48,388 nucleotides of DNA from a virus, in IMG/VR virus record IMGVR_UViG_3300032278_000015, positions 1 to 48,388 of that record; one strand, given 5' to 3'. Each line of letters starts with the position of its first letter. Position 1 is the stretch's first letter. A program made the position numbers and the translations under genes. The notes under the pieces are model-generated. The model was not told where the DNA came from and did no database searches. It saw only the letters and a list, made by a program, of their open reading frames with translations. Shown in pieces: positions 15,623 to 22,900 of the stretch.

Positions 15623-15676
15623 AATTTGTCAAGTAAAATAAATATAAGTTATTGTTTTATATAGGAAATATATGGA

Positions 15677-16687
15677 ATGAGACGGGTCGTAAATGGTACA
15701 ATTAATAGTGAGGGGGGAGGTTCGTCTCACAAAGTACTTGTGATTGGCGATCTTATTCTCGACAAATATATCTCAGGGAGATGTTCCCGCATCTCGCCAG
15801 AAGCACCTGTTCCGGTGGTGGTTGAGGAGAAAACCGAATATCGAGCAGGTGGCGCGGCCAATGTTGCCCTCAACCTAAAAGCGTTAGGGGTAGATTGCGC
15901 CTTGGTCGGTATCACTGGCAGAGATGATGAGGCCAGAATTCTCATGGACTTGGTGGGAGACATCCCAACTCATTTCCAGCAAGAAGATATCCCAACCACA
16001 CTTAAAACGAGGTTTCTGATTGATGGGCATCATGCCCTTGGTCGAATTGATCGTGAGTCGGTTGGAGAATTTAAGGATATTCTAAAGTACGTCAGCGGAC
16101 ATATCGGGGCCGGAACGGATGTGGTGATCGTGTCGGATTATGGCAAGCACTTTAAGACAGCCATACCGATTATTATTCGCGAAGCAGTTGCGCGTGGCGC
16201 ACATGTGATAGTAGACCCGCAATCCGATGATTGGGTTTCTTACGCCGGGGCTACGACGGTCACTCCGAACCTCAAGGAGATATCGGGCGAGGTTTATGGG
16301 GATAAAGCGGTCGAGTCCATGTATTGGTTACGGATGCGTTACGATATCGAGAACATTTTGGTGACCAGAGGAGGGGATGGCTTATTTCATTCAAGTTCTG
16401 ATGGTTGTGTTGAAGATGTTCCTGAGAAGTCGGAAGTTGTGGACGCAACTGGGGCGGGAGATACTGTCGTGGCGGCGTTTGCGGCTGGAGTTCTGGCTGA
16501 ATTGAGCAATAGGGATTGTTTGCGATTTGCAAATGCGGCGGCGGGAGATGTTTGCCGCAAGAAGGGTACTGCGGTTGTTGATGAGTCTTTCGCGCCTTGG
16601 GCGCTGGACGGTTGGTTCGATTACATGACTGACAAGACACAACGCAAAAAAGAAAAGGCCCGCCACAAACATCGTGACGGGCCGTAA
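15677..16687 (+). CDS. hldE: HldE/RfaE1-type D-glycero-D-manno-heptose-7-phosphate kinase
   Basis: 336 residues, PfkB/ribokinase family. GDLILDKYISGRCSRISPEAP matches the HldE N-terminal signature (GD..LD.Y..G..SRISPEAPVPV). Then comes AGGAANVALNL, and DATGAGDTVVAAF near residue 257 holds the catalytic Asp and anion hole. The cytidylyltransferase half of bifunctional HldE is absent, so this is kinase only. The enzyme makes heptose-1,7-bisphosphate on the route to ADP-heptose for LPS core. An AT-rich 54-nt gap and AGGAAA precede it. Its Lys/Arg-rich last codons coincide with the terminator of the opposing operon. A GT9 gene at 35936 may use the product pathway. Confidence 0.9.
   Translation: MRRVVNGTINSEGGGSSHKVLVIGDLILDKYISGRCSRISPEAPVPVVVEEKTEYRAGGAANVALNLKALGVDCALVGITGRDDEARILMDLVGDIPTHFQQEDIPTTLKTRFLIDGHHALGRIDRESVGEFKDILKYVSGHIGAGTDVVIVSDYGKHFKTAIPIIIREAVARGAHVIVDPQSDDWVSYAGATTVTPNLKEISGEVYGDKAVESMYWLRMRYDIENILVTRGGDGLFHSSSDGCVEDVPEKSEVVDATGAGDTVVAAFAAGVLAELSNRDCLRFANAAAGDVCRKKGTAVVDESFAPWALDGWFDYMTDKTQRKKEKARHKHRDGP
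16640..16683 (-). terminator. Intrinsic terminator of the leftward accessory operon
   Basis: On the minus strand GGCCCGTCAC and GTGGCGGGCC (10-bp arms, one mismatch, 7-nt loop; 16657-16683) are followed by TTTTCTTTTTTG. It lies 7 nt after the stop of the last leftward gene and within the 3' end of hldE on the other strand. Confidence 0.85.
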
Positions 16688-16690
16688 TAT

Positions 16691-17203
16691 CTAATCTCTC
16701 TCGCGCTGTTTAGCGCCAACCTTTTCTGCGTCCTTCGCGTTTCCGACCACTCTTCCTAAGTCGAAACCAAAGGCCATGCCAGATACATCGACGGGTTCGT
16801 TCATTACCCAAAGATGATATTGGTTGGCGGTGTCATAGAGCAAACTTTCTGGTGGATAAATCTCATAAGCGAGGTGTTCGCGCCCCACAATCTGATTTTT
16901 GATCTCTTGCAGGTCGCGCCAATCATGGATAGGTTCGCGATCATGCCGCTTAATAGATAAGTAGGTGATGTGGCCAACCAACGCTGGTTGGATGAAGATG
17001 TCATCAGACAGGTGAGGCTCATAGTCCACCATGACATGGTAGACGTTGTTGACAAGATGTTTGCAGGATTTAAGTCGGAGCCAAGTACGATGCAGGCTAT
17101 CCTTTTCTTTCTTGTTTTTCACCGCGTGCATACGACGAGCCGTAGTCAAGAATTCACGCCATGATCCTATTATTTTTTTATTCGTTGGGATAAGGTTCAT
17201 CAT
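16691..17203 (-). CDS. Conserved phage protein of DUF7694 type
   Basis: 170 residues. The middle reads SIKRHDREPIHDWRDLQEIK then EIYPPESLLYDTANQYHLWV, a signature I associate with a widespread small phage family of unknown function. The C-terminus is basic (AKQRERD). Last gene of its operon, with a terminator 7 nt after the stop. Confidence 0.75.
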   Translation of the reverse strand: MMNLIPTNKKIIGSWREFLTTARRMHAVKNKKEKDSLHRTWLRLKSCKHLVNNVYHVMVDYEPHLSDDIFIQPALVGHITYLSIKRHDREPIHDWRDLQEIKNQIVGREHLAYEIYPPESLLYDTANQYHLWVMNEPVDVSGMAFGFDLGRVVGNAKDAEKVGAKQRERD

Positions 17204-17496
17204 CAGTGCCGTACCCCATCATCTTCATCAGCCAGCACTAATTCAGTGATGACCGCCGCGAAGTTGAAAAAGAAATCTCTGTCAAGTTCTTTTTCCGGTT
17301 CCGCTCTCGACGCTGAGAAAAGCCCGTGCAACGATGCGCCGATGAGGGCCATCAAGCAGAATGCCGTCTTGGGTGGAAGGTCATCGAAGTGCGCGCGATA
17401 AAATTTGTCGGCGTCCTTCATTGAGTTGTGGATGTCTTCGGCCCACTCTTCAAGACCGCCTATTGTTTCGAATTGTTCTTTGGCCCAATCAGTCAT
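17203..17496 (-). CDS. Hypothetical helical protein
   Basis: ATG at 17496 follows GAGGTGGG; 97 residues. An amphipathic helix (WAKEQFETIGGLEEWAEDIH) and a hydrophobic stretch (TAFCLMALIGASLHGLFSA) that may touch the membrane. Overlaps the previous gene by 8 nt and meets the next at a single base. Function unknown. Confidence 0.7.
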   Translation of the reverse strand: MTDWAKEQFETIGGLEEWAEDIHNSMKDADKFYRAHFDDLPPKTAFCLMALIGASLHGLFSASRAEPEKELDRDFFFNFAAVITELVLADEDDGVRH

Positions 17497-17758
17497 TACC
17501 CACCTCAATTGATTTTAGGAATTTGCGGGTCTCACCTGAGAACTTCTTGGCATAGACGGCGTGATCCAATGCGTCGATGTGGTCACGACACAAGGCGTTG
17601 TCACCGACCTTTACCACGTCGGCCATAGCCTTGGTGATGTCCTCGATTTCGCGAACGGTTTTGGTGACGCGCTTCGCGGAGTTGGTTTCTACCCTTGCCT
17701 CCAACTTCTTCAAGAGACATTGGGCTAGGCCGGTGTAACATGGTGTCCAGTTAGTCAT
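17489..17758 (-). CDS. Hypothetical helical protein, possible paralog of its neighbour
   Basis: ATG at 17758 follows GGAGAAAGGACA. 89 residues, all helical; ends HIDALDHAVYAKKFSGETRKFLKSI. That tail resembles, at low similarity, the C-terminal VDALKERL...FDKIFLLSI region of the upstream gene, hinting at tandem duplication of a small helical domain. Confidence 0.7.
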   Translation of the reverse strand: MTNWTPCYTGLAQCLLKKLEARVETNSAKRVTKTVREIEDITKAMADVVKVGDNALCRDHIDALDHAVYAKKFSGETRKFLKSIEVGND

Positions 17759-17783
17759 TGTCCTTTCTCCAAGGGGTCGTGTG

Positions 17784-18011
17784 TTAGGTTTTATCGAGTG
17801 CACCAATTGAAAGCAAAAAGATTTTATCGAAAGTAGTCAGGTCTATAGTAGCTAGACGTTCTTTTAGCGCGTCAACCGCCTCCAAAGTAGCGGTTATTTG
17901 GCCATCAGTATCAAGATCGACCAACATCTCTAGGCCTTGCCTGATTGATTCCAGTAATTGAAAACCGCTGTGATATTTAGTCCAAGTGGCAATTCTGGGT
18001 TCATCAGTCAT
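17784..18011 (-). CDS. Hypothetical helical protein sharing a DNA patch with the polyvalent gene
   Basis: 75 residues, ATGA overlap with its upstream neighbour, GAGG before the start. The C-terminal segment LTTFDKIFLLSI is almost the same as LSTFDKTFLLSI at the left edge of the polyvalent gene. The underlying DNA matches over about 39 nt (47-85 against the complement of about 17806-17844) with two differences. Function unknown. Confidence 0.7.
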   Translation of the reverse strand: MTDEPRIATWTKYHSGFQLLESIRQGLEMLVDLDTDGQITATLEAVDALKERLATIDLTTFDKIFLLSIGALDKT

Positions 18012-18204
18012 TCGTAAAACCTCTCGTGTGGTAGTTACCCTGTCCTAAGTCTCTAAGGAACTGAAATAATTTCTTCCAATCGCCTTCAACTACGTCGATT
18101 CTGAGAAATTCCATTGTGTCATCGCAGTCGCGCACGATAATTTGTGAGTTTAAGTGGTGGACTTTGATACATGCTTGTCCTCGCGCCAGTTCTTTTTTAG
18201 TCAT
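18004..18204 (-). CDS. Hypothetical small protein
   Basis: ATG at 18204 has AAGGAGAA upstream, so the longer frame to 18282 is rejected. 66 residues with a beta/alpha pattern (SQIIVRDCDD, FLRIDVVEGDWKKLFQFLRD). First gene after the operator-rich gap and probably the head of its own transcription unit. Confidence 0.7.
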   Translation of the reverse strand: MTKKELARGQACIKVHHLNSQIIVRDCDDTMEFLRIDVVEGDWKKLFQFLRDLGQGNYHTRGFTND

Positions 18205-18254
18205 AGGTATGTTCTCCTTATGTATGTAAGCCGGGTTGTGGGAAGTTTTTTCAC

Positions 18255-18277
18255 AGAAAGATAAATAATATCTTTCT
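18255..18277. repeat. Perfect inverted repeat AGAAAGATA/TATCTTTCT
   Basis: 9-bp arms with a 5-bp AATAA centre, 50-70 bp upstream of the gene starting at 18204. AT-rich and without a U-tract on the transcribed side, so an operator is more likely than a terminator. Confidence 0.5.
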
Positions 18278-18328
18278 CTCAAAGAACTTCACGGGAGAGA
18301 TAAGAATTTGAACTCTGCTCCCCCAAAC

Positions 18329-18362
18329 ATAAGAAATCTTATATTTACATAAGAAATCTTAT
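18329..18362. promoter_or_regulatory. Tandem operator-like palindromes
   Basis: ATAAGAAATCTTAT occurs at 18329-18342 and again, identical, at 18349-18362. Each has 6-bp perfect arms (ATAAGA/TCTTAT). Centres are 20 bp apart, close to two helical turns, as for cooperative dimer binding. They sit upstream of the 18204 transcription unit. Confidence 0.6.
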
Positions 18363-18383
18363 GCCCCGTTTAACGACCGGGGC
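18363..18383 (-). repeat. Post-stop hairpin F
   Basis: GCCCCG and CGGGGC (6-bp arms, 9-nt loop), 16 nt after the stop of the 18400-19116 gene on the minus strand. Followed by CATAAGATTTCTT, so at most a weak terminator. One of six hairpins placed after stop codons in this operon. Confidence 0.6.
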
Positions 18384-18399
18384 CACGTCGTGCGAGAAT

Positions 18400-19116
18400 C
18401 TACAGATTCCTGATGTCTCGTTCTGACATGCAGACGTAGGTGCCACCGGGAGATTGGTCAGCGAAATACCCGGCATAGGTGTTGCCGATGTCAAACTCGC
18501 CCCCTATATGATTCTTGCCACCGACGGGTTCGGTGGTTGGCTCAAATTCCTTGGCGAGTTTAATCAGGGCGTCGATGATGCCGTTGTGGTTCAAACTCGA
18601 TGGCGGATTCACCGTGAGGCACGCCAAATCAGGCTTGGATTTCAGAATGCCGCTCCGACCGATCCGGAATGCACCTTCTAGTTCTTTCGGTCTTTTCTGG
18701 GCGATAACTTTAGACACGGCAGACGCCCAACATGGGCGGGCGCATAGCATCCTTGCCATCAACAACTTCTTGAGAATGAATGCCTTCTTCGCATAAACCT
18801 TGGCGTCGTACAGGTACAGCGCCACCAACGAGAAGTTGTTCATCCAAACTTCTTTGGTGGAGTCATCTGGAAAGCGGCGGGAATTTTCAGCGGAAAAATT
18901 CCGGTTGAATTCGTAACCGAATTCCTCGTCGGTGCAACGATACCACCCTTCGATTTTTTCGGATGAACCTGTGCCAGAGGCGTCAATTCGTATAGTGTGA
19001 TAGTGGTCATGGATGACCCAACTGCTAGGGTTCCTTGATTCCAGAAAAGCCTCGCTGACAGGGTAAACAGCCAGCGATGCCTTGGCGATGTTTAGATCGC
19101 GTTTCGACATTTTCAT
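18400..19116 (-). CDS. Hypothetical protein
   Basis: Up to 238 residues; GCGAGA precedes the ATG, and a second ATG lies two codons later. The N-terminal half has WVIHDHYHTIRIDA and GWYRCTDEEFGYEF, the middle a basic helical region (YAKKAFILKKLLMARMLCARP), and the end GGTYVCMSERDIRNL. No family recognised. Grouped with the AAA/VWA operon by strand and by the shared GCGAGA box. A hairpin follows the stop. Confidence 0.75.
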   Translation of the reverse strand: MKMSKRDLNIAKASLAVYPVSEAFLESRNPSSWVIHDHYHTIRIDASGTGSSEKIEGWYRCTDEEFGYEFNRNFSAENSRRFPDDSTKEVWMNNFSLVALYLYDAKVYAKKAFILKKLLMARMLCARPCWASAVSKVIAQKRPKELEGAFRIGRSGILKSKPDLACLTVNPPSSLNHNGIIDALIKLAKEFEPTTEPVGGKNHIGGEFDIGNTYAGYFADQSPGGTYVCMSERDIRNL

Positions 19117-19143
19117 AATTGTTTCTCGCAGTATCGAAAATGG

Positions 19144-19380
19144 TTAGGTGTTCAGCCAACGGATGGGGTCGGTCGTTCCGTAGTAATCGAATGGTGCGGT
19201 TACCCTTTTGTGTTCGACCCAATAGTCGCGCATGAGTTCTAAGCCGCGCTCCACACACTCACGGTGTTCACCGTGCAGGGATGGAAGGATGTCTAATTTG
19301 CAATGCTGATAGGCAACCGCTAGGGCTTTTAGATCATCGAATGACATATACGTTTTGCCGGTTAAGTAATTGATGGGCAT
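19144..19380 (-). CDS. Hypothetical small protein
   Basis: 78 residues; GAGAGA precedes the ATG at 19380. Helical, with HGEHRECVERGLELMRDYWVEH and a C-terminal TDPIRWLNT. Unlike its neighbours it is not followed by a hairpin; the next start is 27 nt away. Confidence 0.7.
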   Translation of the reverse strand: MPINYLTGKTYMSFDDLKALAVAYQHCKLDILPSLHGEHRECVERGLELMRDYWVEHKRVTAPFDYYGTTDPIRWLNT

Positions 19381-19408
19381 GTTTATCTCTCAGTTGTGAT
19401 GTGAATAT

Positions 19409-19442
19409 CGTAATACCCACTCGCGATTGAGTGGGTATGGTC
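19409..19442 (-). repeat. Post-stop hairpin A with conserved flanks
   Basis: On the minus strand ATACCCACTC and GAGTGGGTAT (perfect 10-bp arms, 19413-19438), 6-nt loop. Preceded by ATCGACC and followed by TACGAT. The outer ATCG/CGAT can pair, leaving an ACC/TA internal loop. It starts about 9 nt after the VWA gene's stop. Confidence 0.75.
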
Positions 19443-19447
19443 GATGC

Positions 19448-20698
19448 TCACACGACCTCGACAGATGTCCCCCACGGTGCGGGGGAGAATCCGTATGTGT
19501 TGCTGATCGCCCAGAACACGGGATAATCAGGCTCGTCGGGGTAATCACATTCACCGTCGGTGAAGTAGATCAAGGCAGTCGGCGTTGAGTCCATATTATC
19601 TTCAACCCATCTGAATGGTGGCTTGAATGATGTTCCACCACGTCCACCTAACTTGAATTCGCCAACATCTTGCGGGATATCATACGATTCGAATTCCCGT
19701 ACCTTACCGATGCGGGAGTCGCATGGGATAACGGTGATTGAACAGTCCATCTGCTCGACCAAGGTGATTGTCTCCGACATGAATTGTCGCAACTCTGAAT
19801 CAGAGACCGATCCAGATGTGTCCACCGCAATAACGACGTGATCAATACCCTCACGTTTCATGCTGGGCAGGTACTGGCCCCTGCCGATAAAGCGTCGGTT
19901 AGGCTTAGACCACGTTGTGTCGAAGTTGTTGCCAGAATCTGAGAGGAAGTTGGCCAGTGTCTCCGACCAGTCGATCATCCCCTCGTTGCGACCTTGGATG
20001 GATGCCAGCGCCTTGCCCGACATTGTGCCTCGCGCCTTTTCCTGCGCGATTGCAATCTGGACGGCACCTTCCCATTCGTCTGCGGAATCGGTGTCGGCGT
20101 TGCCGTCTTCGTCGGTGGCCTCGCGAAACTCTCCGAATTGCCCTGACTTAACCGCCTCGCTGAACGTCGGCACATCATCCGGGCCATATTCTTTTTCCGT
20201 TTCCTCTCCAGAAGTACTTGGTGAGTTGTTGCCATCGCCTTGCCCGTTCGAGTCATCACCGGCATCACCGGCATCATCGGCATCATCCTGATTGGCGCGG
20301 CGTTGGGACTCAAGGTCGGCGTACACCCATTCGGTGGACTTGCCGTCATACTTTCTGTCGAGCAATATGTTGGATAACAGTTTGAACCCGTCATTAAGGC
20401 AAACGAGATTGATTACATAGTCACCCGCTTGATTGAACAACTCATGGTCTCGCGAACCCTTGCGCCACGGGTGCTTGAGGATGCAGTGAAGCACCTCATG
20501 CAAGACCAGAAACAATGATTCTTGCTTGTCTATCTGATCGACAAAGTGACTGTTGAATCCGATCACCTTGCCGTCGGTGTAGGCTGTCGGTTGGGTGTTG
20601 TCTTCAACAATATTGAGGCGTAGTGCAAGCGCCCCGTAAAACGGACGCTTTAGTAACAGTCGCGTCCGCGCGTTCTCCATTTTGGATAATGCGTTCAT
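19448..20698 (-). CDS. DUF2201-like metallopeptidase/VWA-domain protein
   Basis: ATG at 20698 with GCGAGA upstream; 416 residues. N-terminal zincin-like part with VLHEVLHCILKH (HExxH at 67-71), then an acidic low-complexity linker (about 145-190), then a C-terminal VWA-like domain. The MIDAS residues are complete: DTSGSVS (D293, S295, S297), GGTSF threonine (about 356) and FTDGE aspartate (about 381). This layout matches DUF2201 proteins, which pair with MoxR/CobS-type AAA ATPases. The two are expected to act as a remodelling machine. The partner ATPase is the next gene upstream. Confidence 0.88.
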   Translation of the reverse strand: MNALSKMENARTRLLLKRPFYGALALRLNIVEDNTQPTAYTDGKVIGFNSHFVDQIDKQESLFLVLHEVLHCILKHPWRKGSRDHELFNQAGDYVINLVCLNDGFKLLSNILLDRKYDGKSTEWVYADLESQRRANQDDADDAGDAGDDSNGQGDGNNSPSTSGEETEKEYGPDDVPTFSEAVKSGQFGEFREATDEDGNADTDSADEWEGAVQIAIAQEKARGTMSGKALASIQGRNEGMIDWSETLANFLSDSGNNFDTTWSKPNRRFIGRGQYLPSMKREGIDHVVIAVDTSGSVSDSELRQFMSETITLVEQMDCSITVIPCDSRIGKVREFESYDIPQDVGEFKLGGRGGTSFKPPFRWVEDNMDSTPTALIYFTDGECDYPDEPDYPVFWAISNTYGFSPAPWGTSVEVV

Positions 20699-20732
20699 GT
20701 TTTTCTCGCATGTTGTTGATGCTTGATTGCAT

Positions 20733-20770
20733 CGTGATACGCCCTCAGGTGATAGTGAGGGCGTATGGTC
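20733..20770 (-). repeat. Post-stop hairpin B with conserved flanks
   Basis: ATACGCCCTCA and TGAGGGCGTAT (perfect 11-bp arms, 20737-20766), 8-nt loop. Minus-strand flanks ATCGACC before and CACGAT after, as in hairpins A and C. Begins 12 nt after the ATPase stop. No U-tract follows. Confidence 0.75.
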
Positions 20771-20778
20771 GATGGAAT

Positions 20779-21807
20779 CTAGCCCGTGAGTGCTTCCCGG
20801 TGAAGGGAAATCACTTCGGCGTAGACTGGGTGTTGTGTTATATCGAAGAAGCCAAGTGCCATAACATCTTTGGCCCAGAGAACTTGCCAATCATCTGGCA
20901 ACTTGATCATAAACTTCCAGATGTTCTCGACGTTGTCCTCGTCGGCACGTCGTGCCATAGCGCCCGTTACACCGTGACGCAGGTCACTCTCTACGGGGTC
21001 GTCGTGATCGTCGGGGTTGGCGATAATATCGTCGATATCAGGCAACTTGCGCAACGTCTTAATGAACCCGATAAACTCACTACCAGCACCTTCACCGACG
21101 GCACCAAGTGTATAGGTGCGCACGATGTCGCTGTCCTCATCAACGGCGCTGATGATTGATGCGAGATTAGTCCATGACCTCAATGAAGGGTAGGCCGGGG
21201 ATGTGGACTTGGGATCGTACTGGTAGCACAATTCGGGGCGCCACCTGAGAAACGAAACGACCCGCTCATCGACGCGATTAGCGACCGCCCATTCGCACCA
21301 ATCGTGACTGTTCACGACCAGTTCATAATGCATGAAACGGTTGGCGGTATGCGCGGCCATGCGGTTGGCGGCGGCACGATCAAAGTGCCTGTTAGATGCG
21401 GCGAACACCACGACGTTATCAGGTAGCACATAGTCGCCTAATCGACGCTCGTGAATAATCTGACCAGCAACGGCGGTTACTGACCCGTGCGCTTGCATAA
21501 TCTCATCGAGGAATAACACCGTTGGGCCACAACCCTCGACCGGCAACGTTGCGGGTGGAGCGTAGTGGGTGCGACCATCGTCGCCGATGTATGGAATACC
21601 GCGCACGTCGGCGGCGTCCATCTGGGCCAATCGCCAATCGATAATGGAGAAGCCGTTCTCGACTGCAATCTGCCGCATGTGTTCGGTCTTGCCACAACCG
21701 GGCGGCGACCATATGCACATAGGTATTTTAGTGGCCAGATGCCCCCTGACTACTTCGGCAAGGTTGGCATGGTATACAGGTACAGCAGTTAACTTGTTGT
21801 TTTCCAT
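20779..21807 (-). CDS. MoxR/CobS-like AAA+ ATPase
   Basis: ATG at 21807 with GCGAGAGA upstream; 342 residues. Walker A SPPGCGKT (34-41), Walker B VLFLDEI (97-103), sensor-1-like VVVFAASNR, and the ADVRGIP loop typical of MoxR/CobS ATPases. The family uses ATP to remodel partner complexes through VWA proteins. A VWA gene follows immediately. A third protein is encoded upstream, giving the common AAA/VWA/partner set. The target in the infected cell is unknown; host takeover, defence or virion-related work are all possible. Confidence 0.9.
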   Translation of the reverse strand: MENNKLTAVPVYHANLAEVVRGHLATKIPMCIWSPPGCGKTEHMRQIAVENGFSIIDWRLAQMDAADVRGIPYIGDDGRTHYAPPATLPVEGCGPTVLFLDEIMQAHGSVTAVAGQIIHERRLGDYVLPDNVVVFAASNRHFDRAAANRMAAHTANRFMHYELVVNSHDWCEWAVANRVDERVVSFLRWRPELCYQYDPKSTSPAYPSLRSWTNLASIISAVDEDSDIVRTYTLGAVGEGAGSEFIGFIKTLRKLPDIDDIIANPDDHDDPVESDLRHGVTGAMARRADEDNVENIWKFMIKLPDDWQVLWAKDVMALGFFDITQHPVYAEVISLHREALTG

Positions 21808-21851
21808 GTGGAAATTCTCTCGCAGTTGTTTATAGGAACAGATGATAAAAT

Positions 21852-21882
21852 CGTAATGCGCACCAATGTGGTGCGCATGGTC
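21852..21882 (-). repeat. Post-stop hairpin C with conserved flanks
   Basis: ATGCGCAC and GTGCGCAT (perfect 8-bp arms, 21856-21878), 7-nt loop. Flanked on the minus strand by ATCGACC and TACGAT. Starts about 11 nt after the stop of the 21890-22831 gene. Confidence 0.75.
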
Positions 21883-21889
21883 GATTGCA

Positions 21890-22831
21890 TCAAAAGTAGG
21901 ATGCTGATTTTTGCTGGCAGGTTTTCGACAACGTGGCCTTAGTGACCCCGGCATCTTTCGCCGCTTTGCTCGTTGCCTTGGCGACATTACGGGCCGCTGA
22001 TGCGGTGTACTCTCGCGCGGATGGTGTTTCGCGTATCTGAGCGTCGCTGTACTTGAGCATTTTCCGTGCCTGCTTGGCCAGTTCGTTCAGTTCGGGGTCA
22101 TCGTCGATATTACCGGCTGGTATAAACTCCTCGACAAGGTCGCGCACGTTGCCCAGCAATGATGGGAATATCTTGCCCTTCTCCTTCGCGCACTCGTTAG
22201 CGACGTGGCTGGCATGTTCCAACAATCGACGCAACAACTCGCGCTTGATTTCGCCGACCATTTTAGACTGTCGTTCGTTAGCCTGCGCTTGCATCTTGGC
22301 GGTATGCGCCCCGGCATTGATAGACTCAATAGTCGGCAGACCATCGACGAATACTTCGGCGTGGAATTGGTCGCGTGCCTGCTCGGGTGTCGGGTAGTCA
22401 GACTCCTTGAACATCTGACCGAGACGGATTTTCTCTGACTCGATCCAGCGCGGGAGTGCGGTGCATTCCTCATCAGCGCGGTGGTGGAAATCGTCAATCG
22501 CGACGGTGATCTCATTAAGAAACTTTTCGGCGATCTTAGTCGGTAAGACCTGCGGCCCTTTTTGTTGGCCGCCGCCGTTCTTCGGCAGGGGAAACGTGAA
22601 ACGATACAGCGTCGAACGGATGCGGCTCGATGCTCGTTGGGTGCGCGGGAATGCGTTGTCTAGGATGCGCTTTTTAACCTTAGTACTGCCGACCTTGGCG
22701 TCCTTGGAGATTGCCAACTCCCGGCTTACTGCATCGTCACGCACTAACGTATTGAACATCGACACGCGGACGCTGGCCAGCATCGCGGCCTCAGATAACA
22801 CGGCGCCGCGCTTGGTGGATTCTATTTTCAT
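21890..22831 (-). CDS. DUF3150-like partner of the AAA/VWA pair
   Basis: 313 residues; GCGAGA precedes the ATG. Almost entirely helical and charged, with a basic middle and a C-terminal Ala/Lys-rich stretch (SAARNVAKATSKAAKDAG). Its length, helical make-up and position next to CobS- and CobT-like genes fit DUF3150 proteins, which accompany such ATPases in phages and mobile elements. The family call is by context and character, not by a decisive motif. Confidence 0.65.
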   Translation of the reverse strand: MKIESTKRGAVLSEAAMLASVRVSMFNTLVRDDAVSRELAISKDAKVGSTKVKKRILDNAFPRTQRASSRIRSTLYRFTFPLPKNGGGQQKGPQVLPTKIAEKFLNEITVAIDDFHHRADEECTALPRWIESEKIRLGQMFKESDYPTPEQARDQFHAEVFVDGLPTIESINAGAHTAKMQAQANERQSKMVGEIKRELLRRLLEHASHVANECAKEKGKIFPSLLGNVRDLVEEFIPAGNIDDDPELNELAKQARKMLKYSDAQIRETPSAREYTASAARNVAKATSKAAKDAGVTKATLSKTCQQKSASYF

Positions 22832-22860
22832 TGGTGCTTGTCTCGCTGTTGTTGCAATAG

Positions 22861-22880
22861 ACTCCCGACCTCACGGGAGT
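22861..22880 (-). repeat. Post-stop hairpin D
   Basis: ACTCCCG and CGGGAGT (perfect 7-bp arms, 6-nt loop), about 20 nt after the stop of the 22901-23368 gene on the minus strand. Lacks the ATCGACC/ACGAT flanks of hairpins A-C. Confidence 0.65.
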
Positions 22881-22900
22881 TTCGGATACTCTAATCCTCG

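Noticed and set aside
15623-15676. Promoter upstream of hldE (TTGTCA at 15626)
   Set aside because: The gap is AT-rich, but no -10 box at 16-18 nt spacing; not strong enough to list.
18290-18345. tRNA-like GGGGGAG...GTTCAAAT...CTCTCCC on the minus strand
   Set aside because: No D or anticodon arm and the T-stem does not pair; only a loose hairpin.
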